Assembly: GCA_049511415.1 (NCBI GenBank)
Contig: JBEKYC010000002.1
Location: 62,001-126,000 of the forward strand
Length of the DNA: 64,000 bases
From: Bog-159 sp049511415
GTDB taxonomy: Bacteria > Acidobacteriota > Terriglobia > Bryobacterales > Bryobacteraceae
Direction: 5' to 3'
Below, piece by piece: positions 34,732 to 44,012 of the stretch. The notes beneath the pieces are model-generated. The model did not search any database, was not told the DNA's origin, and worked only from the letters and a program-made list of their open reading frames with translations. Position numbers and translations under genes: made by a program. The stretch's first letter is position 1. Every line of letters begins with the position of its first letter.

Positions 34732-37119
34732 ATGGACCTCAAATTCGCCCTCCGGTCTCTCCGTAGGAACCCCGGTTTCACATTCCTGGCTGTAGCGGTC
34801 ATGGCTTTGGGGATCGGCGCCAACACCGCGGTCTTCAGCGTAGTCAACGCGGTTCTGCTGAGGCCGCTCGACTATCGCGACCCGGATCGCATCGTCACAC
34901 TGGCTTCCCTTTGGAAAAAGAGCGGCGGGCACGGACCAGTCTCCGCTCCGGATTTCCACGACTGGCACAACCAGAGCACTGCGTTCAGCGCCATGGCGTA
35001 TTACGACGACGATTCCACCGCAGTCAGGGCGGGCAGCGCGGCTGAATATGCGCACGTCGCCGAAGTGACGCCGGAGTTCTTCCAGGTGTTCGCAGTTGAG
35101 CCGGCGATTGGACGGTTGTTCACCAGCGAGGAGGTCAAGCCGGGCGGCACGGGCGCCGTGTTGATCAGCTATGCCTATTGGCAGAGCCACTTCGGCGCCA
35201 ACGCGCAGGCTCTGGGGCAAAGCGTACACATGCTGGGCGGCAGCTTTCGGATCGCCGGGGTGTTGCCATCGCGATTTCACTTCCCGAACACGACGGACAT
35301 CTGGATGCCGGCGAATGTGGTCGTCGGCGAGACCACCTCGCGCTCGGCGCACAACTACCTGGTAGTGGGACGGCTGAGACCGGATGTCAGCCTGGCACAG
35401 GCGCAAGCCCAAATGACGGCCATCGGCGCGCGCCTGGAGCGACAATATCCCGGAAGCAATAAAGGCGAGTCGGTGGCGGTCATCCGCGTTCGCGACGAGA
35501 TGGTCCGGAGCGTTCGCATGACGCTGCTGCTCTTGCTGGGCGCGGTGGCGCTGGTATTGTTGATCGGCTGCGCGAACGTGGCCAATCTTTTGCTCGCCAG
35601 GGCTGCCGGCCGGACGCGCGAGATCGCCATCCGTGCGGCGGTGGGCGCCACCCGCCGGCGCATCGTGCGGCAATTGATTACCGAGAGTGCGGTGCTGGCC
35701 TTGATCGCCGCGGGCGCCGGTTTGCTTCTGGCCAAGTGGGGATCCGATTTTCTGGTGGCGTTGGCTCCCGGTAATATTCCGCGGCTGGCGGAAAGCGGTA
35801 TCGACGGTCCAGTGCTGCTGTTTACGCTGGGCGTTTCCGTTGCGTCCAGCCTGCTGTTTGGTCTTGCGCCGGCCCTGCAGATCGCGCGTGTGGATCTGAA
35901 CGAAATACTCAAGCAGAGCGCGGGACGGGCGCTGGGTGGCAGTTCCGGCCGCATGCGCGCAGTGTTGATGGTGGCCGAAGTATCGCTGGCAGTGGTGCTG
36001 CTCTGCGGCGCGGGACTGTTGATCCGCAGCTTTGTGGCTCTTCAGAATGTGCCTCTGGGCTTTCATCCCGAACACGTCATGGTGATGGAGACCAGCGTGC
36101 CGGCGGCGGATCTGGCAAGCGCGCGGCGCGCCACGAGCTTTTACAAGGACCTTTTGGGCGACCTGACGGCGTTGCCCGGTGTGTCGGCGGTGGGCGCCAC
36201 GCGGACCACGCCCGGAACCGAAGGGTCGTATGGCTCCTACCACATCGATCAGATTCCCCACAATGTGACACCGGACGCGCCGCAAGCGGTCCTCTCGGTG
36301 ATGACTCCGGGGACCTTCGGCGCGCTAGGGATTCCGCTTAAGCGCGGGCGCGACTTCAACGAGGGCGATACATACGACGCGCCCTTTACGGCGATCATCA
36401 ACGAGTCTCTGGCACGGAAATCATTCCCCGGCCAGGACCCGCTCGGCCGGTTGATCTATTGCGGGCTTGACTCGGCGAAGATCATGAAGATCGTGGGCGT
36501 AGTGGGCGATATCCGGCAATACGGCCCAGCGGTTACGCCGTGGCCCGAGATCATCATGCCCTACGAGCAACATCCGCAGACGGCCACCGAGCTCAACATC
36601 GTGGTGCGAACAGCCGCCGGCGGCGCGCTTTGGGGACCGATCCAACGCAAAGTCCGCGAGCGCTCCGCCGATGTTCCGGTGAAGTTCACCAGCATGCCGG
36701 AACTGCTCGCCGAGAACACCGCCGCGCCGCGATTCCGCACCCTGCTGTTGGTGGTTTTCGCCGGCACTGCCGTCTTGTTGGCGATGGCCGGGGTTTATGG
36801 CGTCGTGTCCTACGCGGTGGGCCAACGCGCGGGCGAAATCGGGCTGCGCATGGCACTGGGCGCTACCCAAGGCGATGTTCTCCGGATGGTATTACGGCAG
36901 GGTATGACCCTGACGGGTGCCGGACTTGCGATCGGCTTAATTGCCGCCGCGGCCGCCACGCGCCTGCTGACCAGCATGCTGTTCGCGGTGAAGGCCGGCG
37001 ATCCGGCAACATACTTTGGAGTTGCCGCCTTGCTCGGGCTGGTATCGCTCGCCGCCAGTTACATCCCCGCGCGCCGCGCCACGCGCCTCGATCCGGTGTC
37101 GGCGTTGCGCCGGGAGTGA
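34732..37119 (+). CDS. ADOP-family permease (MacB/FtsX-like), second copy
   Basis: The 795-residue protein starts MDLKFALRSLRRNPGFTFLA and has the same two-half FtsX architecture as the permease at 17272-19701. It shows LGIGANTAVFSVVNAVLLRPL, MTLLLLLGAVALVLLIGCANV, a mid-protein periplasmic domain, and the ending YIPARRATRLDPVSALRRE. There is no adjacent ATPase, as is usual for this acidobacterial family. The two copies are clearly homologous but not close duplicates. It lies between a secreted Ig-like protein and a diguanylate cyclase, with no obvious partner. Confidence 0.88.
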   Translation: MDLKFALRSLRRNPGFTFLAVAVMALGIGANTAVFSVVNAVLLRPLDYRDPDRIVTLASLWKKSGGHGPVSAPDFHDWHNQSTAFSAMAYYDDDSTAVRAGSAAEYAHVAEVTPEFFQVFAVEPAIGRLFTSEEVKPGGTGAVLISYAYWQSHFGANAQALGQSVHMLGGSFRIAGVLPSRFHFPNTTDIWMPANVVVGETTSRSAHNYLVVGRLRPDVSLAQAQAQMTAIGARLERQYPGSNKGESVAVIRVRDEMVRSVRMTLLLLLGAVALVLLIGCANVANLLLARAAGRTREIAIRAAVGATRRRIVRQLITESAVLALIAAGAGLLLAKWGSDFLVALAPGNIPRLAESGIDGPVLLFTLGVSVASSLLFGLAPALQIARVDLNEILKQSAGRALGGSSGRMRAVLMVAEVSLAVVLLCGAGLLIRSFVALQNVPLGFHPEHVMVMETSVPAADLASARRATSFYKDLLGDLTALPGVSAVGATRTTPGTEGSYGSYHIDQIPHNVTPDAPQAVLSVMTPGTFGALGIPLKRGRDFNEGDTYDAPFTAIINESLARKSFPGQDPLGRLIYCGLDSAKIMKIVGVVGDIRQYGPAVTPWPEIIMPYEQHPQTATELNIVVRTAAGGALWGPIQRKVRERSADVPVKFTSMPELLAENTAAPRFRTLLLVVFAGTAVLLAMAGVYGVVSYAVGQRAGEIGLRMALGATQGDVLRMVLRQGMTLTGAGLAIGLIAAAAATRLLTSMLFAVKAGDPATYFGVAALLGLVSLAASYIPARRATRLDPVSALRRE

Positions 37120-37128
37120 AGGGCGACT

Positions 37129-38277
37129 CTAGGCCACCAGGTGAATCCGGTTGCGGCCGTCACCCTTGGCGCAGTACAGGGCCTTATCGGCGGCGTGCAG
37201 CAAGGCTTTGGCGGACCTCTCGTGATGGAGCTCGACCACGCCGAAACTGGCCGTTACGGAGAACGCGCGCCCGTCCGGCGAATGGTATTGCAGGCCTTCC
37301 CATTGTTCGCGCAGACGTTCCAGCAGCGGACCGGCCTGCCGCCCGGTGGTGTGGGGCAACACGATGCAGAATTCATCGCCACCCAGGCGGCCGGCGATGT
37401 CACCCTGCCGGATACCAGTGCGCACGAGCTTGCCGAACGCGGCCAGAATCTCGTCACCGGCGGCGTGGCCATGCGTATCGTTGATGGATTTGAAGCGATC
37501 GATATCGCAGATACAGATGGAAAGCGGCTGGCTACTGCGCGCCGCGCCGGCAATCGCGAAATCCAGTTGCGTCATGAGGCTGTGCCGGCTGGACAATCCG
37601 GTGAGAGTGTCGTGCGCCACGTGATACTTGGCCGTCTGGAAAGCCGCTTCCACGTTGTTGAGATCGTGCAGTAAAATTGCCAGCGACACCAACAGCAGAA
37701 ACAAGGCCGCGCCGCAGCTCAAGAAGACCATGTTCTGCAGGCGGCTGCTGCTACGCTCCTGCTGCGAAAAACGCGCGGCCAGGATCTCCTGTTCCTCGTG
37801 CTCCATTTCTTGGATTACCTGGCGCATTTCGTCCATATACTGCGGGCCGCGGTCGAAGGTGAGGACGCGGCGCGCCGCCTGGAAGCCCTGCTCGTGGCCC
37901 AATTTCAGAAGATCGTCCAGCAGATCGAGGCGGCGCAGGACCAGCGGCTCCAGTTTGTCCAGACGGGCCTGCTGATGCGGATTATCGGCAGTCAGCCGGC
38001 GCACGGCCTTGAGCCGGTTGCGGGTTTCGGTCAGGCCGGCGGAATAGGGCGCCAGATAGGTTTCCTGGTCGGTCAAGAGAAACCCTTTGAGTTCCGTTTC
38101 GGCTTCGGTGACACCACTGGCGGTGGCTTCCAGTTGCGACAGAATGTCGTGGGTATGGGCTACCCAGCGGGCGTTGTCGACCAACGTTGTGGAAGCGCGA
38201 TGAACCGCCGCGGTGATGCCGATCAAGCAGAGGGCCAGCCCCGCGGCGGCGGCCTTGATCTCGTAGCTCGCCAGCAA
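37129..38277 (-). CDS. Membrane diguanylate cyclase (CHASE3-like sensor + GGDEF)
   Basis: The 382-residue protein has a first membrane helix (AAAAGLALCLIGITAAVH), a periplasmic all-helical segment with LKGFLLTDQETYLAPY typical of CHASE3, a second helix (VFLSCGAALFLLLVSLAILL) and a C-terminal cyclase domain. The active loop is intact (GRLGGDEFCIVLP). The inhibitory site RxxD is present as RQGD, five residues upstream of GGDEF, so feedback inhibition by c-di-GMP is expected. The likely start is a TTG at 38277, since no in-frame ATG precedes the first helix. The much longer open frame that continues upstream is antisense-phase reading through the lyase gene. Confidence 0.85.
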   Translation of the reverse strand: MLASYEIKAAAAGLALCLIGITAAVHRASTTLVDNARWVAHTHDILSQLEATASGVTEAETELKGFLLTDQETYLAPYSAGLTETRNRLKAVRRLTADNPHQQARLDKLEPLVLRRLDLLDDLLKLGHEQGFQAARRVLTFDRGPQYMDEMRQVIQEMEHEEQEILAARFSQQERSSSRLQNMVFLSCGAALFLLLVSLAILLHDLNNVEAAFQTAKYHVAHDTLTGLSSRHSLMTQLDFAIAGAARSSQPLSICICDIDRFKSINDTHGHAAGDEILAAFGKLVRTGIRQGDIAGRLGGDEFCIVLPHTTGRQAGPLLERLREQWEGLQYHSPDGRAFSVTASFGVVELHHERSAKALLHAADKALYCAKGDGRNRIHLVA

Positions 38278-38324
38278 ACGTACAGAATCGCATTTTAGGC
38301 GGGGGGAATTCCAGACTGCTTTAG

Positions 38325-39824
38325 TTAATCCTGCGGCAAGCCCGCGTTCCAGATCGACTCCGCCAGCGCGGCCACGTCGCCTTCCATGGGGCGGTCCTTG
38401 TCGAGAAAGGCGGCGGTTTGGCGCACGGCATCGTAGACCCGGCGGCTGCCAGGGCCAAGGCGCGCGGGACCGCCGCGCAAGTCCACCGCCTGGGCGGCCG
38501 CCAGCAGCACCATAGCGGTGGCGTTGCGCAAGCACTCGATCGTCTCGGCGGCGGTAACGGCAGAGTGCATGCCGAGGCTCACCACGTCCTGATTGTATTG
38601 TTCGGTGGGCAGGGAATGAATGGAACTGGGGCCGGCCATCTGCCGAATCGCACAAGTCAGACTGGTGATGCTCAACTGCATGCCCTTGAACCCGGAATTG
38701 AGGCCCGGATCGGGCACGAGGTTCGCCGGCAGACCGCCGTTGAAGCGGTCGTCGACCAGCACGGCAAAAAGCGCGTTGGCCCAGTTGCCTTCGATGGCGA
38801 AGTCCAGTTTCCAGGTATCCAGCAGGCGGGAGATGTGGCCGCCGTAGAAATTGCCTGCACGGTACAAGTTGCCCGTCTCGGGATCGATCAGGGGGTTGTC
38901 GTTGGCGGAATTGACTTCGCGCTCGATCACGGCGCGCGACCCATCCAAGGCTTCCCACGCCGGTCCGATGCCCTGCGGCACGCAGCGGAGCGAATAGCAG
39001 CTTTGGGAACTTGATTCGGTGGTGTATGCGCTGCCTTCCAGCATTCCGCGGACATAGGCGGCCACACCGATTTGTCCGGGATGGCCCTTGCTCTCGTGGA
39101 TCCACGGCCGATACGGCTCGGCGGGAGCCTGCAGCGCTTCGATGGCCAGGGCTACAGCTCCCAACAAGGCGCGCAACACGCGCCAGGCATCCACGAAGAG
39201 CAGCGCCGCGAAAGCGGTCATGCTGGTGGTGCCGTTGATCAACGCCAAACCTTCCTTGGGAGCGAAGCGCAGGGTTTCGATCCCGGCCGACTGTAAGGCT
39301 TCCGCGGCGGGCATACGCCGACCTTGATAATCCACCTGCCCAATGCCTAGCAGGGTGCGCGCGATGTAAGCCGAGGGCATCAAGTCGCCGCTCGCGCCCA
39401 CAGAGCCGTAGCGCGGCACCACGGGCACGATGCCTTGGTTGAGCAGCGCGCCCAAGCCGTTGGCGAGTTCCCAACGCACGGCGGAGGAGCCGCGCGAGAA
39501 CGTCGCCAGCCGCAGCAGCATGGCTGCCCGCACGACGTCCTGGGGCAAAGGCGCGCCGGTGCCGCAGGAGAGGTGATTCATCAGGTTGTGTTGGAAGATC
39601 TCGGTCTGTTCGGCCGTCAGCGAGAATTTGATATTCCCGCCCACGCCGGTGTTGACCCCGTAGATACGGTCGCCGCCGGCGAGACGTTCTTCCAGCCTGC
39701 GGCGCCCTTGCTCGATGCGCGCGCGGCACGTCTCGGCCAACTGCACGGCGGCTCCCGCGCGGGCAACGCTCGCGACATTTTCAATAGTGAGAGGATGAGA
39801 ACCCAGAACGATGGTGTCTGACAT
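38325..39824 (-). CDS. MIO-dependent aromatic amino acid ammonia-lyase/aminomutase (HutH-like fold)
   Basis: The 499-residue protein has the MIO-forming triad Ala144-Ser145-Gly146 in GSVGASGDLMP, the catalytic Tyr segment IYGVNTGVGG, and EVNSANDNPLIDPETG. Family members remove ammonia from His, Phe or Tyr, or isomerise Tyr. At the substrate-selectivity position this protein reads NLMNHLSCGTG, with His84-Leu85. Bacterial tyrosine ammonia-lyase has His-Leu there, whereas histidase has Ser-His and phenylalanine lyases have Phe-Leu. No hutU, hutI or hutG is nearby. A tyrosine lyase or aminomutase is therefore more likely than histidase; this is an inference from motifs. Confidence 0.82.
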   Translation of the reverse strand: MSDTIVLGSHPLTIENVASVARAGAAVQLAETCRARIEQGRRRLEERLAGGDRIYGVNTGVGGNIKFSLTAEQTEIFQHNLMNHLSCGTGAPLPQDVVRAAMLLRLATFSRGSSAVRWELANGLGALLNQGIVPVVPRYGSVGASGDLMPSAYIARTLLGIGQVDYQGRRMPAAEALQSAGIETLRFAPKEGLALINGTTSMTAFAALLFVDAWRVLRALLGAVALAIEALQAPAEPYRPWIHESKGHPGQIGVAAYVRGMLEGSAYTTESSSQSCYSLRCVPQGIGPAWEALDGSRAVIEREVNSANDNPLIDPETGNLYRAGNFYGGHISRLLDTWKLDFAIEGNWANALFAVLVDDRFNGGLPANLVPDPGLNSGFKGMQLSITSLTCAIRQMAGPSSIHSLPTEQYNQDVVSLGMHSAVTAAETIECLRNATAMVLLAAAQAVDLRGGPARLGPGSRRVYDAVRQTAAFLDKDRPMEGDVAALAESIWNAGLPQD

Positions 39825-39917
39825 TTGAATGGGGATTCTTCGATTGTAACTGGAATGGACGGACCGGAGCGAAAAGCGTGAGAGCGCGCGCGAGTTTGCT
39901 GTGATATCCTCGACAGC

Positions 39918-40277
39918 ATGTCGAAACTGCTGTGGATCACATTACTGGCCGGCATCGTCTGCACACCGCTGCTGGCGCGCGATATTTCCGGCAACTGGGA
40001 GTTCAGCGTGGATACTTCGGCGGGCAGCGGTAGCCCGTCATTCGTCTTCAAGCAAGCCGGAGAGAAACTGACCGGCACGTACTCCGGGCTGTTTGGCAAA
40101 GCCGACCTGACTGGAACGGTGAAGGGCGACCAGATCGATTTCAAGTTCGATTTCTCATACTCGGGCACGAGCGGCGTGGCGCATTATACCGGCACGGTCG
40201 AGAGCGACAAGAAGATGAAGGGGAAAGTCGAATTCGGCGACCTGGGAGAGGGAACCTGGACCGCCACGAAACAGTAA
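39918..40277 (+). CDS. Small secreted beta-rich protein, unknown function
   Basis: The 119-residue product has a signal peptide (LLWITLLAGIVCTPLLARD) and then a compact beta-barrel-like pattern: ISGNWEFSVDTSAG, KLTGTYSGLFGKADLTGTVKG, FKFDFSY and GTVESDKKMKGKVEFGDLGEG. Alternating strands with Gly turns are lipocalin-like, but I do not recognise a family. It is divergent from the lyase gene and convergent with the TonB gene. Confidence 0.7.
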   Translation: MSKLLWITLLAGIVCTPLLARDISGNWEFSVDTSAGSGSPSFVFKQAGEKLTGTYSGLFGKADLTGTVKGDQIDFKFDFSYSGTSGVAHYTGTVESDKKMKGKVEFGDLGEGTWTATKQ

Positions 40278-40284
40278 ACACGCG

Positions 40285-41301
40285 CTACAAGAGGCGGAAA
40301 TTGACTTCCACGGTGGCGGCCACTACCACGGGCTTACCGTCCTTGTAGCCGGGGCGGAATTTCCACTTTTCCACCGCCTCCATGGCCTTTTCGTCCAGCC
40401 CGAGACCAAGGCTGCGCACGACTTTCAGATTGCGTGCTTTGCCGCTGGTATCCACTTCGATGTAGAGCACCACCGTGCCCTGATATTTGGCCTTGCGCGC
40501 CTCTTCGGAATATTCCGGCTCCGGCTTGTAAAGCGGCACAGGCGCGGTAACGCCTCCACCGACACGGAAAACGCCGCCGCCAAAACCACCGCCTTCACCG
40601 GGACCGAATCCGCCGCCTTTACCCGAGCCGACGCCACCGCCGGAACCGGATCCGATGCCGCCGCCCGATCCAGGGCCATTCGAGGGAGGCCCGATCTTGG
40701 CTAGCGGATCGCCATATTGCGCCATGTTCACATTCGGCAAATTTACATCCGGAGGCGCGATGATGGTCGGCTCCATGGGCAGCTTGGGATTCAGATTGTT
40801 GTACACCTGCACCGGCGGAGTGAACTGCTTCAGCGAGACCTTGGGCAACCGGCCCTTGGCAGCCGGCAACGGAGAGCGATCACCGCCACCACCACCACCG
40901 CCCGATGGTTTTTGCGGTCCAGGCTTCGGCTGATATGCCGACACGTCCACGGGAGCGATCAAAGATGTAACCTCTTTGACTTTGTCTTGCACCGCTTTGG
41001 TGGAGGCGAGGGTAAAAAGCAGCACGATTACGGTGACATGGATGGCCAGAGAGTAGGCCCCAGATTGTTTTTTGCGCCCATACTGCCCCCAAATATCCTT
41101 TACTGCGACGGGCTTGGAGGTGAGCTGCAAGGGTGGCAATACGACCGGATGTATCACTTCGCGAACGCTATCGATCAGCGACCGGTACCACGGCGTTTCC
41201 AACTCCGGCGCCAGAAGATGGTTTAAGTGCTCGGCGGGATCGAACTGCGGCGTGCTATTCGGATCTGGTGACGGGGTGTTCTCCATGTTCTCAGACATCA
41301 T
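40285..41301 (-). CDS. TonB-family energy transducer
   Basis: The 338-residue protein has a cytoplasmic N-terminus of about 80 residues, one membrane helix (YSLAIHVTVIVLLFTLAS) with the Ser-x3-His coupling pattern, a Pro/Gly linker including a run of glycines, and a C-terminal TonB domain (YSEEARKAKYQGTVVLYIEV, LGLGLDEKAMEAVEKWKFRP). It would transmit proton-motive force to outer-membrane transporters. No ExbB/ExbD pair is adjacent. The Gly-rich spacer (residues about 205-250) is unusual, since most TonB linkers are Pro-rich. Confidence 0.85.
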   Translation of the reverse strand: MMSENMENTPSPDPNSTPQFDPAEHLNHLLAPELETPWYRSLIDSVREVIHPVVLPPLQLTSKPVAVKDIWGQYGRKKQSGAYSLAIHVTVIVLLFTLASTKAVQDKVKEVTSLIAPVDVSAYQPKPGPQKPSGGGGGGGDRSPLPAAKGRLPKVSLKQFTPPVQVYNNLNPKLPMEPTIIAPPDVNLPNVNMAQYGDPLAKIGPPSNGPGSGGGIGSGSGGGVGSGKGGGFGPGEGGGFGGGVFRVGGGVTAPVPLYKPEPEYSEEARKAKYQGTVVLYIEVDTSGKARNLKVVRSLGLGLDEKAMEAVEKWKFRPGYKDGKPVVVAATVEVNFRLL

Positions 41302-41608
41302 CGCCCATGGACCGCTCTGGCACTCGCGGGCGAACTATTCACCCGATTCGACGCAACAGACTACGGCCTCGTTACAGGTTTTGGAAAATCTCCAAGCTTC
41401 ACTATGGATATTAGCACAGGAAGCCAAATCTCCGAGGCGAGGTGGAGGGCGGCGCGAGTGCGAAATAATGCACGATCAAAGCCCAAGGTAATGATAATAA
41501 GGGACGGCCGGCGGATTGCGGCGGAGGTGTGGTGGGGGTGGTTTTGCGCCGGCGCGCGACGAACAATTGTGGCGATCAAAGCCCAACATGCTGATAACGG
41601 GTGTTTTG
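41302..41608. other. Gene-free region with a 14-base direct repeat
   Basis: I see no gene in these 307 bases. The sequence CGATCAAAGCCCAA occurs at 41473-41486 and again at 41573-41586, exactly 100 bases apart; each copy is followed within ten bases by TGATAA. The stretch lies upstream of the TonB gene and downstream of the methyltransferase, so a promoter for the TonB gene should lie here. Confidence 0.35.
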
Positions 41609-42373
41609 CTAAGGCTTGCGAAAGGTAAGGACGTAGAGCGTGCCGTCCCAGATCTCCTGCACGGTTACTTCCTGCATGCCTGCCGGCAGCAAACCTGACG
41701 GAGCCACGATCTTTCGGGGCCGGTTCTTGAAAAAGGCTCCGGCGATCAGGCGGTTTTCGTTGCGCCGGGCCACCTCCTCGGTTTCATCCACCACTACCAG
41801 GCGGGTGCCGGGCTTGGCGACACGCACCATTTCGTGCAGGGCGCCCTCTGGATCGGAGAAGAAATTGATGCCACCGATGTGGAAGACACAGTCGAATGCC
41901 GAATCCGGATAGGGCAGATGTTCGGCAAGGCCCTGACATAGACGGGCACGCAGACCCAACCGTTGGGCGCGGCGGCGGCAGCGCTCCAGCATGCCCGCCG
42001 AGAGGTCGAGACCGTAGAAATTCAGGCCGCGATCCAGGTAAGGCCAATTGGAGCCGGTCCCGGGCGAGACTTCCAGGAAGCTGGCACCGGCGCGGATCTC
42101 TAGCAGATCGAGGTATGCTTTCCGGCGTTTGGTTTCGGCGCCGCTATTGAGCCAGGAGTAGAGACGCGTGGCGACGTCGTAAAAGGGCGCCATGCGGTCG
42201 TAGAGTTTTTGGTAGCGCGCATTCGGACCTTCGACCGCGCCCGCGGAGAGGAAGACGGGAATTCCGTTGTGGATCGGGTAGGAGTATCCGGTGCGGGGAT
42301 TCCTGAGACATTCAGCGTCCTGTAGCAAGGGGCTGCGGTCGATGGGATCGTGATAGGGGATGTCGGAGGGCAT
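41609..42373 (-). CDS. SAM-dependent methyltransferase with Trm112-like N-terminus
   Basis: The 254-residue protein begins with a short Trm112p-like segment (DRSPLLQDAECLRNPRTG and YPIHNGIPVFL) followed by a UbiE/COQ5-like methyltransferase domain: FLEVSPGTGSNWPYL (motif I, with Ser for the usual acidic residue context), FYGLDLSAGML, and HLPYPDSAFDCVFHIGGINF. It probably methylates a small molecule. I start it at ATG 42373; the longer open frame would take its first residues from a dispersed repeat at 42396-42417, which argues against it. Confidence 0.82.
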   Translation of the reverse strand: MPSDIPYHDPIDRSPLLQDAECLRNPRTGYSYPIHNGIPVFLSAGAVEGPNARYQKLYDRMAPFYDVATRLYSWLNSGAETKRRKAYLDLLEIRAGASFLEVSPGTGSNWPYLDRGLNFYGLDLSAGMLERCRRRAQRLGLRARLCQGLAEHLPYPDSAFDCVFHIGGINFFSDPEGALHEMVRVAKPGTRLVVVDETEEVARRNENRLIAGAFFKNRPRKIVAPSGLLPAGMQEVTVQEIWDGTLYVLTFRKP

Positions 42374-42395
42374 ATTGAAACCAAAAGCAATTGTT

Positions 42396-42417
42396 GGCCA
42401 CCGATGAACACGGATAA
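42396..42417. repeat. Single arm of the dispersed GATGAACACGGATAA repeat
   Basis: GGCCACCGATGAACACGGAT followed by AA matches the left arm of the inverted repeat at 9781-9811 with few differences. It sits between the sigma-54 activator gene and the methyltransferase start. Confidence 0.5.
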
Positions 42418-42426
42418 GAGCGCACT

Positions 42427-43971
42427 TCATGAGTGGCCGACCCTTTTGAGTAAGTCGCGGTCTACTTTGGCTTTTACCGTTCGCCGGTCGAGACCCAGGC
42501 GGCGCGCGGTTTCTTCGTAACTCCGCGTACGGCTATAGACGATGGTCACATAGCTGGTGAGTAACTCGTCGGCGGTGAGGCGTCCGGCGCGGGCATCCAG
42601 GGCGAACTGCGCCACGGCGTCACGGGCGCGCGGCGCGGCCGGCCGGTAATCGCGGCGGATCAGCACGTTCTTCACGCATTGTTCCAGTTCCCGGTAGTTG
42701 CCCGGCCAGGCGTAATCGGGCGGCAGGTGGCCGGCGATCCAGGCCAGCACCTCCGCCGCCAGCGCTTCGGCTTCCTCGCCGGCCACACGCCGCGACATAT
42801 AGAAGACCAGCTCCGGCATCACGGCGGTCGAATCGGCGATCTGTTCGGCGAGCGACGGCGTGACTACCTGATCGGAACACAGGCGGTAGTACAGATCCTC
42901 GCGGAAGCGGTCTTTCGAAATCAGGGCGGCCAGATCGCGATTGGTGGCGGTGATCAGCTTGCCGCGAAAGCTCCGGCCGGCGGTGTCGCCGACGGGGTGG
43001 AAGGTGCGGGTCTCAATCACGCGCAGCAACTTCACCTGAATGGCCGGGTCCAGATCGCCGAGCTCATCCAGAAACACGGAACCCAATTCAGGGCAGGTTT
43101 CGAGCCAACCTTTGCGGTCGGCCACGGCTCCGGTGAATGCGCCGCGGCGATGTCCGAAAAGCTCCGATTCCACCAGCGTGGGCGACAACGCGGAAATATT
43201 GATGGGAAAGAAGCCGCCATCGTTCGCGAAAGCTAGCCGTTGATCGTCGAACGGCACGTAGCGCGAAAGGGCGATGGCGCGCGCGACGAGTTCCTTGCCG
43301 GTGCCCGAAGGGCCGGTGACAAGAGTGGCGAACTCGCCCATGCGCGCATACAGGGTGCGGCGATAGCGCTGGAAATCGTGCGTGAAGATGGATTGCCAGA
43401 TGGAGCCGCGCAGGCGGGCCGCGGGCAGGGAGCTGCCGATGATGTCGCGGAAGATCTGTTCGAAGGCGCGCTGAATCTGGCGGAAACAGGCGAAGGTGTG
43501 GCGAGCCTCGTGGCCGGTGGGGAAACGCACGCCATCGATGTGGAAGAAATGGCGCCAATCTGCCAGAAAGTTGTTGTAGAAGCGCCAGCGCCCCGGATCG
43601 CTCTGGGCCGCCGCGGGACCGAAACCGGCAGCCAGGAATTGGCGGTAATAACGCTGATAGAGCAGGTGCAGGATGGCGCCTTCGTAAAGCAGCAGATCGT
43701 CCGCGCGGGCTTCGGTCCCGCTGCGGAGGCGCGCCTGCAGTTCCTCGCCCAGAGTCTCCGTGCGCTCCACGATGCGCCAGGCGTTGGCGCGCGGCCGCTC
43801 CGGATCGCGCACCTGCTGACTCCAGACCGGCTCACCGGCGGCGAACTCTTCGCCCAGCGCGGCGCGCTCGTACTCGATGCGTTCGGGCAGGAACGGATTC
43901 GAATACGCCAGCTTCGAGACTGCCTGCAAAAAGGCGCGTTGCTGGGACGTGATGAATGGCACGTGATACAT
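42427..43971 (-). CDS. Sigma-54-dependent transcriptional activator with novel N-terminal domain
   Basis: The 514-residue protein has an unrecognised helical N-terminal region of about 215 residues (aromatic-rich, e.g. LLLYEGAILHLLYQRYYRQF and WRFYNNFLADWRHFFHID), an AAA+ domain, and a Fis-type HTH (YEETARRLGLDRRTVKAKVD). In the AAA+ domain, Walker A is GPSGTGKE (220-227), the sigma-54 contact loop is GAFTGA (277-282) and Walker B is VFLDELGDLD (299-308). It should open sigma-54 promoters. The N-terminal part is not a receiver, GAF or PAS domain by eye, so the signal is unknown. ATG 43971 was chosen; a GTG at 44004 would add eleven residues. It is divergent from the next gene with only 41 bases between starts. 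Confidence 0.87.
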   Translation of the reverse strand: MYHVPFITSQQRAFLQAVSKLAYSNPFLPERIEYERAALGEEFAAGEPVWSQQVRDPERPRANAWRIVERTETLGEELQARLRSGTEARADDLLLYEGAILHLLYQRYYRQFLAAGFGPAAAQSDPGRWRFYNNFLADWRHFFHIDGVRFPTGHEARHTFACFRQIQRAFEQIFRDIIGSSLPAARLRGSIWQSIFTHDFQRYRRTLYARMGEFATLVTGPSGTGKELVARAIALSRYVPFDDQRLAFANDGGFFPINISALSPTLVESELFGHRRGAFTGAVADRKGWLETCPELGSVFLDELGDLDPAIQVKLLRVIETRTFHPVGDTAGRSFRGKLITATNRDLAALISKDRFREDLYYRLCSDQVVTPSLAEQIADSTAVMPELVFYMSRRVAGEEAEALAAEVLAWIAGHLPPDYAWPGNYRELEQCVKNVLIRRDYRPAAPRARDAVAQFALDARAGRLTADELLTSYVTIVYSRTRSYEETARRLGLDRRTVKAKVDRDLLKRVGHS

Positions 43972-44012
43972 GATTGTAACTGCCTGCCGGAACAGGGCGT
44001 CCACTGGATTTC

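Noticed and set aside
34696..36285. A 529-residue minus-strand open frame
   Set aside because: Antisense to the second ADOP permease gene; composition is His/Arg/Gln-rich as in other antisense frames.
37129..39729. An 866-residue minus-strand open frame covering both the diguanylate cyclase and most of the lyase gene
   Set aside because: Its first 480 residues are low-complexity Arg/Ala/Gly reading of the lyase gene in another frame; only the part from about 38277 is the cyclase.
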